Source of the DNA: Alkalibacillus flavidus
Lineage (GTDB): Bacteria > Bacillota > Bacilli > Bacillales > Alkalibacillaceae
Length of the DNA: 64,000 nucleotides
Reading direction: 5' to 3'
Assembly: GCF_040545925.1 (NCBI RefSeq)
Contig: NZ_JBEPMX010000005.1
Location: 1-64,000 of the forward strand
Shown: piece after piece, positions 52,414-59,745 of the stretch
Position numbering within the stretch: the first letter of the stretch is position 1
Layout: each line of letters opens with the position of its first letter
The notes under the pieces: generated by a model
Seen by the model: the letters and a program-made list of their open reading frames with translations, nothing else
Database searches by the model: none
What the model was told of the DNA's origin: nothing
Program-made: the position numbers and the translations under genes

Positions 52414-53243
52414 ATTATTTCTACTTTCCATTAGAACAATGGACGAATACCTTTGTGAATGAATGGTTCTTACCTACATTCAGTAGTGCCTTTGAATCAA
52501 TCAGTGTGGTATTAAATAGTTTCGTTGATTTCGTAACTAATACACTGTTATTCATCCCTGCTGAGCTGTTTACGTTAATTCTTGTCCTTATTGCTTGGCG
52601 TTTAGGTGGAAAAGGCCTAGCCTTCTTCACCTTGATCGGGATGCTTTATCTCGGTTCTGTCGACATTTGGGAAGAATCGATGAATACACTTTCAATTGTG
52701 ATTGTTTCCACCTTTGTTTCACTAGTGATTGGAATTCCAGTCGGTATTTTTAGTGCTATGAACAATAAAGTTCAAGCCATTGTAAGACCGACATTGGATT
52801 TCATGCAGACATTGCCAAGTTTCGTTTACTTAATTCCCGCGGTCTTACTATTCGGCTTAGGTGGCGTGTCAGCTGTCATCGCGACATTTATTTTCGCAGC
52901 ACCACCAGCGGTACGTATGACAAACTTAGGAATTCGTCACGTGCCGAAAGAAGTAATTGAAGCATCTAAAGCATTCGGTTCTACATCGAAACAGCTTTTA
53001 TTTAAAGTTCAATTACCACTTGCTGTCCCAAGTATTATGGCCGGCGTTAACCAAACAATTATGCTATCACTATCGATGGCCGTTATCGCTTCGATGATTG
53101 GTGCGCCAGGACTTGGAGCGACTGTATTAACGTCGATTTCACGCGTTAATATCGGTCTTGGTCTAGTCGGTGGTTTAGGAATTGTTGTCTTAGCGATTAT
53201 TTTAGACCGAATCACTCAAGGTATCGGTCAAAATACTAAATAA
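52410..53243 (+). CDS. Glycine betaine/carnitine ABC transporter permease (OpuAB-like)
   Basis: A 277-residue permease with about seven hydrophobic segments. The family motif PTLDFMQTLPSFVYLIPAVLLFG and the EAA-type loop EVIEASKAFGSTSKQLLFKVQLP, which docks on the ATPase, are present. It begins inside the ATPase gene and is followed by the binding-protein gene after 30 bp. Confidence 0.94.
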   Translation: MNYFYFPLEQWTNTFVNEWFLPTFSSAFESISVVLNSFVDFVTNTLLFIPAELFTLILVLIAWRLGGKGLAFFTLIGMLYLGSVDIWEESMNTLSIVIVSTFVSLVIGIPVGIFSAMNNKVQAIVRPTLDFMQTLPSFVYLIPAVLLFGLGGVSAVIATFIFAAPPAVRMTNLGIRHVPKEVIEASKAFGSTSKQLLFKVQLPLAVPSIMAGVNQTIMLSLSMAVIASMIGAPGLGATVLTSISRVNIGLGLVGGLGIVVLAIILDRITQGIGQNTK

Positions 53244-53273
53244 AACTTAAAAACTATTAAGGAGAGAATTTTC

Positions 53274-54158
53274 ATGAAAAAACTACTTATGACATTAACA
53301 GCTTTTGCTTTAATCGCTCTTGCTGCATGTGGCGGTTCTGACGATAACAACGGAGAAGGAAATAGCGAAGATGGTTCTTCAGAAGAAAAAGGTACAGTAA
53401 CAATGGGTGTGACACCTTGGACAAGTACAGTCCCTCCTACAAAAATCGCAAAATTAATCATTGAAGACATGGGTTACACAGTTGAAGAAACACAAGCAGA
53501 TGTGAGTTCTATTTTCATGGGTCTGTCACGCGGTGATATCGATGTATTTATGGATTCTTGGATGCCTGTACACCAAAACTACTTTGATGAATATGAAGAT
53601 TCGATCGAAAGTACATCTATCAGTTATGAAGATGCATCATCAGGTCTAGTCGTTCCAACGTATGTTGACGGTATTGAAACAACTGCTGATCTTGAAGGTA
53701 ATGAAGACATGTTTGGTAACGAAATCTATGGTATTGAAGAAGGCGCAAGTGCAACAGAAGAAATTGATAACTTTATTGAAGCGAATAACCTTGACTTCGA
53801 ACAAGTCAATTCATCTGAAGGCGGTATGATTGCACAAGCCCAGCGTAAAATCAGTAACGAAGAACCCGTTATTTTCTATGGCTGGAGACCACACACGATG
53901 TTTAATGAATTTGACTTAAAAGTTGTTGAAGACGAGTCAGGCGAATTTTTCGAATCATCAACAATTCATGTTGTCACAAACAACCAAGTATCTGAAGATA
54001 AAGAAGACGTTTATGATTTCCTTTCTAACTGGAGCATTGCCATTGAAGATGTAGAAGAAATGATTGTTAAGATTGAAGATGGCCAAGACGAGGAAGAAGT
54101 AGCACAAGAATGGATCGACAATAACCAAGATAAAGTCGATGAAATGTTAGGTAACTAA
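53274..54158 (+). CDS. Glycine betaine/carnitine ABC transporter substrate-binding lipoprotein (OpuAC-like)
   Basis: A 294-residue lipoprotein with a signal peptide and lipobox LAAC (Cys19), then a Gly/Ser/Glu-rich linker. The OpuAC domain has TPWTSTVPPTKIAKLI, DVFMDSWMPVHQNYF and FYGWRPHTMF. These supply the Trp residues that form the aromatic box for a trimethylammonium group. The protein is very acidic, as expected outside a cell in salt. It is last before the operon terminator. Confidence 0.94.
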   Translation: MKKLLMTLTAFALIALAACGGSDDNNGEGNSEDGSSEEKGTVTMGVTPWTSTVPPTKIAKLIIEDMGYTVEETQADVSSIFMGLSRGDIDVFMDSWMPVHQNYFDEYEDSIESTSISYEDASSGLVVPTYVDGIETTADLEGNEDMFGNEIYGIEEGASATEEIDNFIEANNLDFEQVNSSEGGMIAQAQRKISNEEPVIFYGWRPHTMFNEFDLKVVEDESGEFFESSTIHVVTNNQVSEDKEDVYDFLSNWSIAIEDVEEMIVKIEDGQDEEEVAQEWIDNNQDKVDEMLGN

Positions 54159-54177
54159 CCCCCCCTTATTATATATT

Positions 54178-54210
54178 GGTCTGCCTTTTAAATATGAAGG
54201 CAGACCTTTT
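54178..54210 (+). terminator. Terminator of the carnitine operon
   Basis: GGTCTGCCTT and AAGGCAGACC form a 10-bp stem followed by TTTT. Confidence 0.9.
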
Positions 54211-54237
54211 ACTATACATAGATTGAGGAGTGATAGT

Positions 54238-55920
54238 ATGTCCGAGCAAGTGATCATTGAACGTGATGTGCCGTGCGAATTACGTGATGGCACAACCTTA
54301 TACGCCAATGTTTATCGACCAAATCAAACAGGGTACTACCCCATTCTTTTAACGCGGTTACCTTATAACAAAAACTTACCAAACTTTTCACATCGTTATA
54401 TTGACCCTATTCGTATGGCCTTAGCAGGCTATGTCATCATCATTCAAGATGTACGAGGTCGTTTTTCATCGGAAGGTGAGTTTAAGCCATTTCAACAAGA
54501 ATTAAATGATGGTTACGACAGCGTTGAATGGGCTGCTTCATTACCCTATAGCAATGGGGATGTTGGCATGTTTGGTTTATCGTATTACGGATTCACGCAA
54601 ATGTTTGCCGCTATGACGCAACCACCATCTTTAAAAGCAATATTTCCAGCGTTCACTGGACATAACATCAACGAAGAATTTTCTACTCGGCAAGGCGCCG
54701 TGGAATTAGGGAAATTACAAACTTGGATATTAGATTCGATTGCGCCAGATTATTTGAAACGCAAACAATCAACGGATGCGTTTAAACAGACGGAACAAGA
54801 ATTGGTTCATGATCTGGATCATATTTTAAATTGGCATCAGTTCGCACCATACAGCGAATGGCCTCCCATTATGAAACATCCAGAGTTGCAACAGCTATAT
54901 ACAGATTATATGAATCACGATTTGATCGATGAAACGGAAAATAAGATTGATATACGACATGTCCATGTTCCAGGGTTTCATATGGCGGGTTGGTATGATT
55001 GCTTTTTGAATGCGACGATTAATAACTACACAGAGACGGTCAAAAATAATTCAGACCAAAAACTCATTATCGGACCATGGGGGCACGGCGTATTCACACC
55101 GTACTTTGGAGAGCGTTATTTCGGATTAAAGGCATCTGGAGACAATATTGCAGGCGTTGACGACGTCACCTCTCTACATTTGAAGTGGTTTGACTATTGG
55201 TTGAAAGGTAAATCATCGGATGCATTCGATGATAACGCCCCTATTCACTTGTTTACGATGGGACGAAATGAATGGCGGAAAGAATATGAATGGCCGTTAG
55301 CTAGAACGCAGTATCAGCCATTATATTTAAACGCTGATCAAACATTAGCGTTTGAACAACCGAAAGAATCTGAAGGGTATTCGGCATACACATATGACCC
55401 GAATCATCCCGTCCCAACAAAAGGCGGCCCATCATTATTGATTCACGGCATTAATACGGGACCACTCGACCAAAGAGAAATCGAACAACGAGATGACGTG
55501 TTAATCTATACGACTCAACCACTTGATAAACCTATCGAAATAACCGGTCCTATTAAAGCTTATATATATGCGTCAACAGATGCTGACGACACAGATTTTA
55601 CAGTTAAGTTAACTGACGTTTTACCCGATGGTACGTCCATCAATATTACAGAGGGCATTGTCCGCGCAAAACATCAATATCCCGATTTAAAGCCGGGCGA
55701 TGTGACTCTTTTTGAGATTGACCTGTGGGCAACAAGCATTGAAATGTTAGAAGGTCACCAAATACGCATACAAATATCCTCAAGCAACTTCCCAATGTAT
55801 GATGTGAATCCAAATACTGGGGAAAGCTTAAAAAATACAACAGAAACAATTAAAGCTCAACAAACTATTTTCCATAGTGAAACTTCCCCATCTTACGTAT
55901 TGTTACCTATTATTGAGTAA
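54238..55920 (+). CDS. CocE/NonD family hydrolase
   Basis: A 560-residue serine hydrolase of the X-prolyl dipeptidyl-peptidase S15 class. The nucleophile Ser is in GLSYYGFTQ near residue 116. The Asp and His of the triad lie in GWYDCFLN and GPWGHG. The C-terminal jelly-roll (about 360-560) is the PepX-C/CocE domain. These enzymes hydrolyse esters, beta-lactam side chains or peptides. Placement 28 bp after the carnitine terminator, same strand, suggests an ester such as an acylcarnitine, but this is speculation. ATG 54238 follows GAGGAG. Confidence 0.88.
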   Translation: MSEQVIIERDVPCELRDGTTLYANVYRPNQTGYYPILLTRLPYNKNLPNFSHRYIDPIRMALAGYVIIIQDVRGRFSSEGEFKPFQQELNDGYDSVEWAASLPYSNGDVGMFGLSYYGFTQMFAAMTQPPSLKAIFPAFTGHNINEEFSTRQGAVELGKLQTWILDSIAPDYLKRKQSTDAFKQTEQELVHDLDHILNWHQFAPYSEWPPIMKHPELQQLYTDYMNHDLIDETENKIDIRHVHVPGFHMAGWYDCFLNATINNYTETVKNNSDQKLIIGPWGHGVFTPYFGERYFGLKASGDNIAGVDDVTSLHLKWFDYWLKGKSSDAFDDNAPIHLFTMGRNEWRKEYEWPLARTQYQPLYLNADQTLAFEQPKESEGYSAYTYDPNHPVPTKGGPSLLIHGINTGPLDQREIEQRDDVLIYTTQPLDKPIEITGPIKAYIYASTDADDTDFTVKLTDVLPDGTSINITEGIVRAKHQYPDLKPGDVTLFEIDLWATSIEMLEGHQIRIQISSSNFPMYDVNPNTGESLKNTTETIKAQQTIFHSETSPSYVLLPIIE

Positions 55921-55964
55921 TAAAACCGAACTGATTCATCATGTTGCGTGGTGAAGCAGTTCGG
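55921..55964 (-). terminator. Terminator of the coiled-coil gene
   Basis: Minus-strand CCGAACTG and CAGTTCGG with further pairing inside, followed by TTTTA. It lies just past the stop of the minus-strand gene and also after the CocE gene. Confidence 0.75.
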
Positions 55965-55980
55965 GCATTACTTTAATCTA

Positions 55981-56628
55981 TTATTTATCGTTATTGTTTT
56001 TTAACATAAACACGTCTTTTTCAATTTCATTCACTTTGTTTTGCAAAAAACTCATGTCATCGATTCTAAATTTATTAGTCTGCTCGAATTGAGCACCTAC
56101 ACCATCTAGCTTCGCATCGACTTCATCAAAACGTCTATTCATATCGTCATTCATATTCGTTATCGCCATTCTATTAAACTCAATACTCTCTTGCATATCC
56201 TGAATCGCCACTGTGTTTGAACGGATATCCGTCTTCACGGACTCTATATCACTCTTAATAGAACCTACTTCTGTTTTCAGCGAACCTACATCACTTTTGA
56301 CAGAACTCATTTCTTCTTTCAGTGATCCTATGTCACTTTTAACAGAACCCATTTCTTCTTTTAGTGATCCTATGTCATTTTTTACAGAACCCATTTCCTC
56401 TTTTAGTGATCCTATGTCACTTTTAACAGAACCCATTTCCTCTTTTAGTGACCCTATGTCACTTTTAACAGAACCCATTTCCTCTTTTAGTGATCCTATG
56501 TCACTTTTAACAGAACCCATTTCCTCTTTTAGTGACCCTATGTCATTTTTTACAGAACCCATCTCTGTTTTCATATCCGACATATCGTCACTAATTTTAG
56601 AAAGTAATTCATAAACATGACCATCCAT
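55981..56628 (-). CDS. Repeat-built coiled-coil protein
   Basis: A 215-residue protein. From about residue 12 to 125 it consists of 14-residue repeats of the type GSVKSDIGSLKEEM, eight in near-perfect succession, then a more variable helical C-terminus with no membrane segment. Val/Ile/Leu/Met recur at heptad positions, so it should form a long parallel coiled coil. I do not recognise a family; function unknown. The ATG is at 56628. The repeat region at DNA level is listed separately. Confidence 0.82.
   Translation of the reverse strand: MDGHVYELLSKISDDMSDMKTEMGSVKNDIGSLKEEMGSVKSDIGSLKEEMGSVKSDIGSLKEEMGSVKSDIGSLKEEMGSVKNDIGSLKEEMGSVKSDIGSLKEEMSSVKSDVGSLKTEVGSIKSDIESVKTDIRSNTVAIQDMQESIEFNRMAITNMNDDMNRRFDEVDAKLDGVGAQFEQTNKFRIDDMSFLQNKVNEIEKDVFMLKNNNDK
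56258..56593. repeat. 42-bp in-frame tandem repeat
   Basis: Eight units of exactly 42 bp, with starts in phase at 56258, 56300, 56342, 56384, 56426, 56468, 56510 and 56552. The central units differ at only a few bases, mostly T/C changes and ACTTTTA versus ATTTTTT. Such similarity suggests recent expansion and likely length variation between strains. Confidence 0.92.
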
Positions 56629-56822
56629 TTAAATCACCTCGTAAATTTAATTACCTTTAAGGTCAAAGAGTACTACGAAAATAATACAGTCATCATATTA
56701 CGTGGCATTATCAACATATAACAAGTTCTCTCACCACCTTGTTCAACGGTGTATTAGAAGTAAATATATATTACAACGAGAACGCACGTTCGTCAATTGA
56801 TTTGCACATTGAGAATGTAGTG

Positions 56823-57506
56823 TTATTTTCCTATAAACATTTGCGTCCAGTACGTCTGATGACTGTCTTTTACATAACCGATACCGATCTCTGTGAAACC
56901 ATCGTGCAAAATATTTTTTCGATGGCCTTCACTATTCATCCACCCTTCCATCACTTCTTCTGCTGTTCGTTGACCTTTGGCTAAATTTTCGCCTGCTTGC
57001 CGGTACGTTAAGCCAAACTGGTCCATCATCTCAAAAGGCGTGCCGTAAGTTGGTGATTCATGAGCGAAATAGTCGTTTATCGCCATATCACGCGACTTTT
57101 CTCGCGCTACAACACTCACTTCTTCGGAAAAAGTTAAAGGGTCCAAGCCATGTTCTTCACGTCGTTGATTAACAAGTTGATGCACTTCAGTCTCTAAATC
57201 TTGAGCCTCAAAATCACTCGTGTCTATCTCTGTCGTCCGTCCTTCGTCTTCTAATTCACTCGGATTGTACGTTGGTGATGCTTCGCGGTCATCTAGATTT
57301 AGTAAAGACTGAGCCATGTAATCCACCGCATCAATAACATGCACGGCCATCGCTTCAAAATCGATTGACGACACACGTTCTGTCACATCATCAACGACAT
57401 CATTAAACGAAAATTCTCCTTTCTCATCCGTTACGAGTTGTTGGACTGGTACAAAATACAATATACCAAATATAATCGCTCCAACTAAGAGTAATCTGAC
57501 CATCAT
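56823..57506 (-). CDS. CAP-domain protein (SCP/PR1, YkwD-like)
   Basis: A 227-residue protein with an N-terminal membrane anchor or signal (residues 2-20), a spacer of about 85 residues, and a C-terminal CAP domain (about 105-225). CAP motifs are VHQLVNQRREEHGLDPL, DYFAHESP, AGENLAKGQ, and HRKNIL with YWTQMF. The conserved His and Glu cavity residues are present. Bacterial members are exported and linked to sporulation or the envelope; biochemical role unclear. Confidence 0.9.
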   Translation of the reverse strand: MMVRLLLVGAIIFGILYFVPVQQLVTDEKGEFSFNDVVDDVTERVSSIDFEAMAVHVIDAVDYMAQSLLNLDDREASPTYNPSELEDEGRTTEIDTSDFEAQDLETEVHQLVNQRREEHGLDPLTFSEEVSVVAREKSRDMAINDYFAHESPTYGTPFEMMDQFGLTYRQAGENLAKGQRTAEEVMEGWMNSEGHRKNILHDGFTEIGIGYVKDSHQTYWTQMFIGK

Positions 57507-57601
57507 TCTGGCTCCCTTATGATTTCATTATTAGTTTCATTATACGCTAAAATCACTTTTATTTAACATAGGCAATCGTAGCCAGGTTTTTTGATGTTGG
57601 T

Positions 57602-57677
57602 TTATCGGCGATTTCTCTACTAGTATCAGCGAATTTCGTTGCGTTATCGGCGAATTCCGCTCAATTATCGGCGAAAT
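57602..57677. repeat. 21-bp periodic array D (4 units, TTATCGGCGAA core)
   Basis: Cores start at 57602, 57623, 57644 and 57665, all 21 bp apart. They are TTATCGGCGAT, GTATCAGCGAA, TTATCGGCGAA and TTATCGGCGAA, followed by TTTC, TTCC or similar. It lies left of the tRNA-Ala terminator. The core differs from the other arrays but period and setting are the same. Confidence 0.88.
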
Positions 57678-57689
57678 GCTGAATCGATC

Positions 57690-57723
57690 AAAAAAATCAC
57701 AAACTGACCTTTCAGTTTGTGAT
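57690..57723 (-). terminator. Terminator of tRNA-Ala
   Basis: Minus-strand ATCACAAACTGA and TCAGTTTGTGAT form a perfect 12-bp stem followed by seven T, six bases after the tRNA 3' end. Confidence 0.92.
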
Positions 57724-57728
57724 CAATA

Positions 57729-57801
57729 TGGAGCATATCGGGCTCGAACCGATGACCTTCGCGCTGCCAGCACGACGCTCTCCCTACTGAGCTAATGCCC
57801 C
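57729..57801 (-). tRNA. tRNA-Ala (anticodon GGC)
   Basis: A complete 73-nt cloverleaf on the minus strand. Acceptor GGGGCAT/ATGCTCC has one G-U pair, the D-stem is GCTC/GAGC, and the anticodon stem is TCGTG/CGCGA with loop CTGGCAG. The T-arm is ATCGG-TTCGAGC-CCGAT and the discriminator is A. CCA is not encoded. It is a lone tRNA with its own terminator, flanked on both sides by 21-bp arrays. Confidence 0.96.
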
Positions 57802-57869
57802 TTCTATTTAAATACCAGCCATATTATAGCATATAGATTAACCTATCTAAAAGACGTGCGCCCACTTTA

Positions 57870-57966
57870 TTTTTTAAATAATTCCCTCTACTTATCTCAA
57901 AAATCGCTCATGTTTTGAAATAACTTAAACGACTTATTTCAAAACTAGCAGCACTTATTTAATAAA
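57870..57966. repeat. 21-bp periodic array E (5 units, CTTATTTCAAAAC core)
   Basis: Cores start at 57870, 57891, 57912, 57933 and 57954, all 21 bp apart. They are TTTTTTAAATAAT, CTTATCTCAAAAA, GTTTTGAAATAAC (inverted), CTTATTTCAAAAC and CTTATTTAATAAA. This is the class of arrays B and C. It lies between the tRNA 5' end and yjbQ with no terminator next to it. Confidence 0.9.
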
Positions 57967-58027
57967 TTGAAATGATGTCTATAGTCCGTGTTATGATAAA
58001 GGTATCGAAGTAAAGGAGTGACCATTG

Positions 58028-58426
58028 ATGTTTAAAACATTTCACGTTAAAACAGACCATCATGATCAAATGATCGATGTAACGGATCAAGTCCAAAGTT
58101 GGATCAAGGAACTCGGGGTGCGTGATGGCATCGTCGTTGTTAGTTCGATGCATACCACAGCTGGATTGACCGTGAATGAAAACGCCGACCCTGATGTCAA
58201 AACGGATATGCTCAGACGTTTTCGCAACGTTTACCCGTGGGATGATCCGCAAGACCGTCATATGGAAGGCAGCACAGCATCACATATGAAAACGAGTACG
58301 GTTGGTCATGCACAGACGTTAATTATTGAGCAAGGTCAACTCGTCTTAGGGACTTGGCAAGGCTTATATTTTTGTGAATTCGACGGACCGAGAAGCCGGA
58401 AATTCGTTGCAAAAGTCATACAGTAA
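58028..58426 (+). CDS. YjbQ family protein (UPF0047)
   Basis: A 132-residue protein of the YjbQ family, some members of which have weak thiamine phosphate synthase activity. Its main role is unclear. Motifs are GIVVVSSMHTTAGLTVNENADP and the His-containing ASHMKTSTVGH, which form the putative metal site, then GTWQGLYFCEFDGPR at the C-terminus. ATG 58028 lies nine bases after AAGGAG; TTG 58025 is possible. Confidence 0.9.
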   Translation: MFKTFHVKTDHHDQMIDVTDQVQSWIKELGVRDGIVVVSSMHTTAGLTVNENADPDVKTDMLRRFRNVYPWDDPQDRHMEGSTASHMKTSTVGHAQTLIIEQGQLVLGTWQGLYFCEFDGPRSRKFVAKVIQ

Positions 58427-58448
58427 TACAACAAGCGTAGCTGATTGA

Positions 58449-58913
58449 CTACGCTTGCTCCACTTCTTTTTTCGCTTCTGCTTCAACACGGTTCATGAAT
58501 TTCGTCAACACTTTATCATTACTTTTACGAGACATCATTTTCATCATCAATTTGCCGAACCAATTCGTCCCTTCATTTTTACCTTTATAAATGAATAACG
58601 TTTCCGAATCATTTTGCTTTTTTAACGTATATTCGGTTTCGATCTGAAACGCGCGACCAATCGCAAACTTCATCTTCCAATGCTTCTCATTTGGTTGATC
58701 ATCATGCTCGAGCGTTTCAACAATATACGTCTCGACACGTTTGCCTTGTTGGTACGATTGTTCGTATTTAGCACCAGGTTCACCGTGATTCCCTTCAACC
58801 AATTCGTGTTTCACGACATTCGGCATAATTCGATGCAGTTGATCTGGTTGAAATAGCGTCCATACATGGTCGATATGTACAGGTATAACTTGTTCTTCAT
58901 GCCATGTTAGCAT
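58449..58913 (-). CDS. SRPBCC/START-like family protein
   Basis: A 154-residue protein of the polyketide cyclase/START-like fold. It begins LTWHEEQVIPVHIDHVWTLF, with alternating strands and a long C-terminal helix (KFMNRVEAEAKKEVE). It probably binds a hydrophobic ligand. There is no signal peptide, and function is unknown. ATG 58913, seven bases after AAAGGCGG, is preferred to 58919. Confidence 0.82.
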   Translation of the reverse strand: MLTWHEEQVIPVHIDHVWTLFQPDQLHRIMPNVVKHELVEGNHGEPGAKYEQSYQQGKRVETYIVETLEHDDQPNEKHWKMKFAIGRAFQIETEYTLKKQNDSETLFIYKGKNEGTNWFGKLMMKMMSRKSNDKVLTKFMNRVEAEAKKEVEQA

Positions 58914-59024
58914 AAACATCCGCCTTTCTCGTTTTGATAAATTTATTGTTACATAATTGTTATGACATCACAACGTTTATCAATTGACTAGCAAGGGAAC
59001 ATACAAGCTTAACGAGGTGATTAT

Positions 59025-59567
59025 ATGACACAGTCTATTTATATTATTCGTCACGCGCAAGCGATGGGCCAGGAACCAGAGGCACCACTTACGACGGTTG
59101 GAAAACAACAAGCCGAAAATCTCGCCGCATTTCTTAACGAATACCCGATTGACCGGCTCATCGCAAGCCCATTTATCCGAGCGGTAGGAACGGTTGAACC
59201 GTACGCCAAACAGTATGGTAAGCAGATTGAGGTTGAAAGGCGTATCGGCGAAGGTTTGATCAAATCCGAACAATATCCTGCATGGCTCACCCATTTGGGC
59301 GATTTGTTTCCGAACATTTCGTTAAATGCGATCGAATCTTCATCACCGACTGACAAACGCGATCGTGCGATAAACGCCATAAACGATATCATCGAACATC
59401 CGAGCCAACATACGGCCATTGTCTCACACGGCGGCATCATCCCAATATTGTTTCATCACTTCGGTTACGGCGCCGCATTCACACGACTAACGAATCCAGA
59501 CGTCCACTTATTAACAATTGATGAACAAAACAATTCGACAATCGAACGGATTTGGCAACCACAATGA
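59025..59567 (+). CDS. Histidine phosphatase family protein
   Basis: A 180-residue protein of the phosphoglycerate mutase-like superfamily. The catalytic motif is IIRHAQAMG, RHA in place of the usual RHG. LIASPFIRAVGTVEPYA carries the second Arg, and IVSHGGIIPIL the second His. The substrate is unknown; small cobalamin- or nucleotide-phosphatases of this type occur in Bacilli. Its stop codon lies within the terminator stem. Confidence 0.88.
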   Translation: MTQSIYIIRHAQAMGQEPEAPLTTVGKQQAENLAAFLNEYPIDRLIASPFIRAVGTVEPYAKQYGKQIEVERRIGEGLIKSEQYPAWLTHLGDLFPNISLNAIESSSPTDKRDRAINAINDIIEHPSQHTAIVSHGGIIPILFHHFGYGAAFTRLTNPDVHLLTIDEQNNSTIERIWQPQ

Positions 59568-59597
59568 CCTCTACCCACCTCAGGTAGAGGTCATTTT
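59565..59597 (+). terminator. Terminator of the histidine phosphatase gene
   Basis: TGACCTCTACC and GGTAGAGGTCA form an 11-bp stem followed by TTTT. Confidence 0.9.
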
Positions 59598-59603
59598 CAC
59601 GTA

Positions 59604-59681
59604 AAAGACGAACATTTTTGAACAAATGTATAAAAAAGTTCATTTTTAACTCTTGCGCTTTTCATCAAAATTCGTTACAGT
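59604..59681 (+). promoter_or_regulatory. guaC promoter with PurR-box-like site
   Basis: -35 TTGCGC (59653-59658), 17 bp, -10 TACAGT (59676-59681). Upstream, AAAGACGAACATT (59604-59616) matches the PurR box AWWWCCGAACWWT at 11 of 13 positions. PurR control of GMP reductase is known in B. subtilis. The paired second box is weak here. Confidence 0.5.
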
Positions 59682-59745
59682 TTTATGTGGAACGAACAAA
59701 TTTATTAAATCATTCGAAAACATTCGTTTTTTAGGAGAGATTAGT

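Noticed and set aside
56213..56614. 133-codon open frame opposite the coiled-coil gene
   Set aside because: It mirrors the 42-bp repeats on the other strand, has no ribosome binding site and encodes an unlikely Ser/Pro repeat.
56629..56822. Possible small gene between the coiled-coil and CAP genes
   Set aside because: Short frames here lack ribosome binding sites. The region is AT-rich with no recognisable feature.
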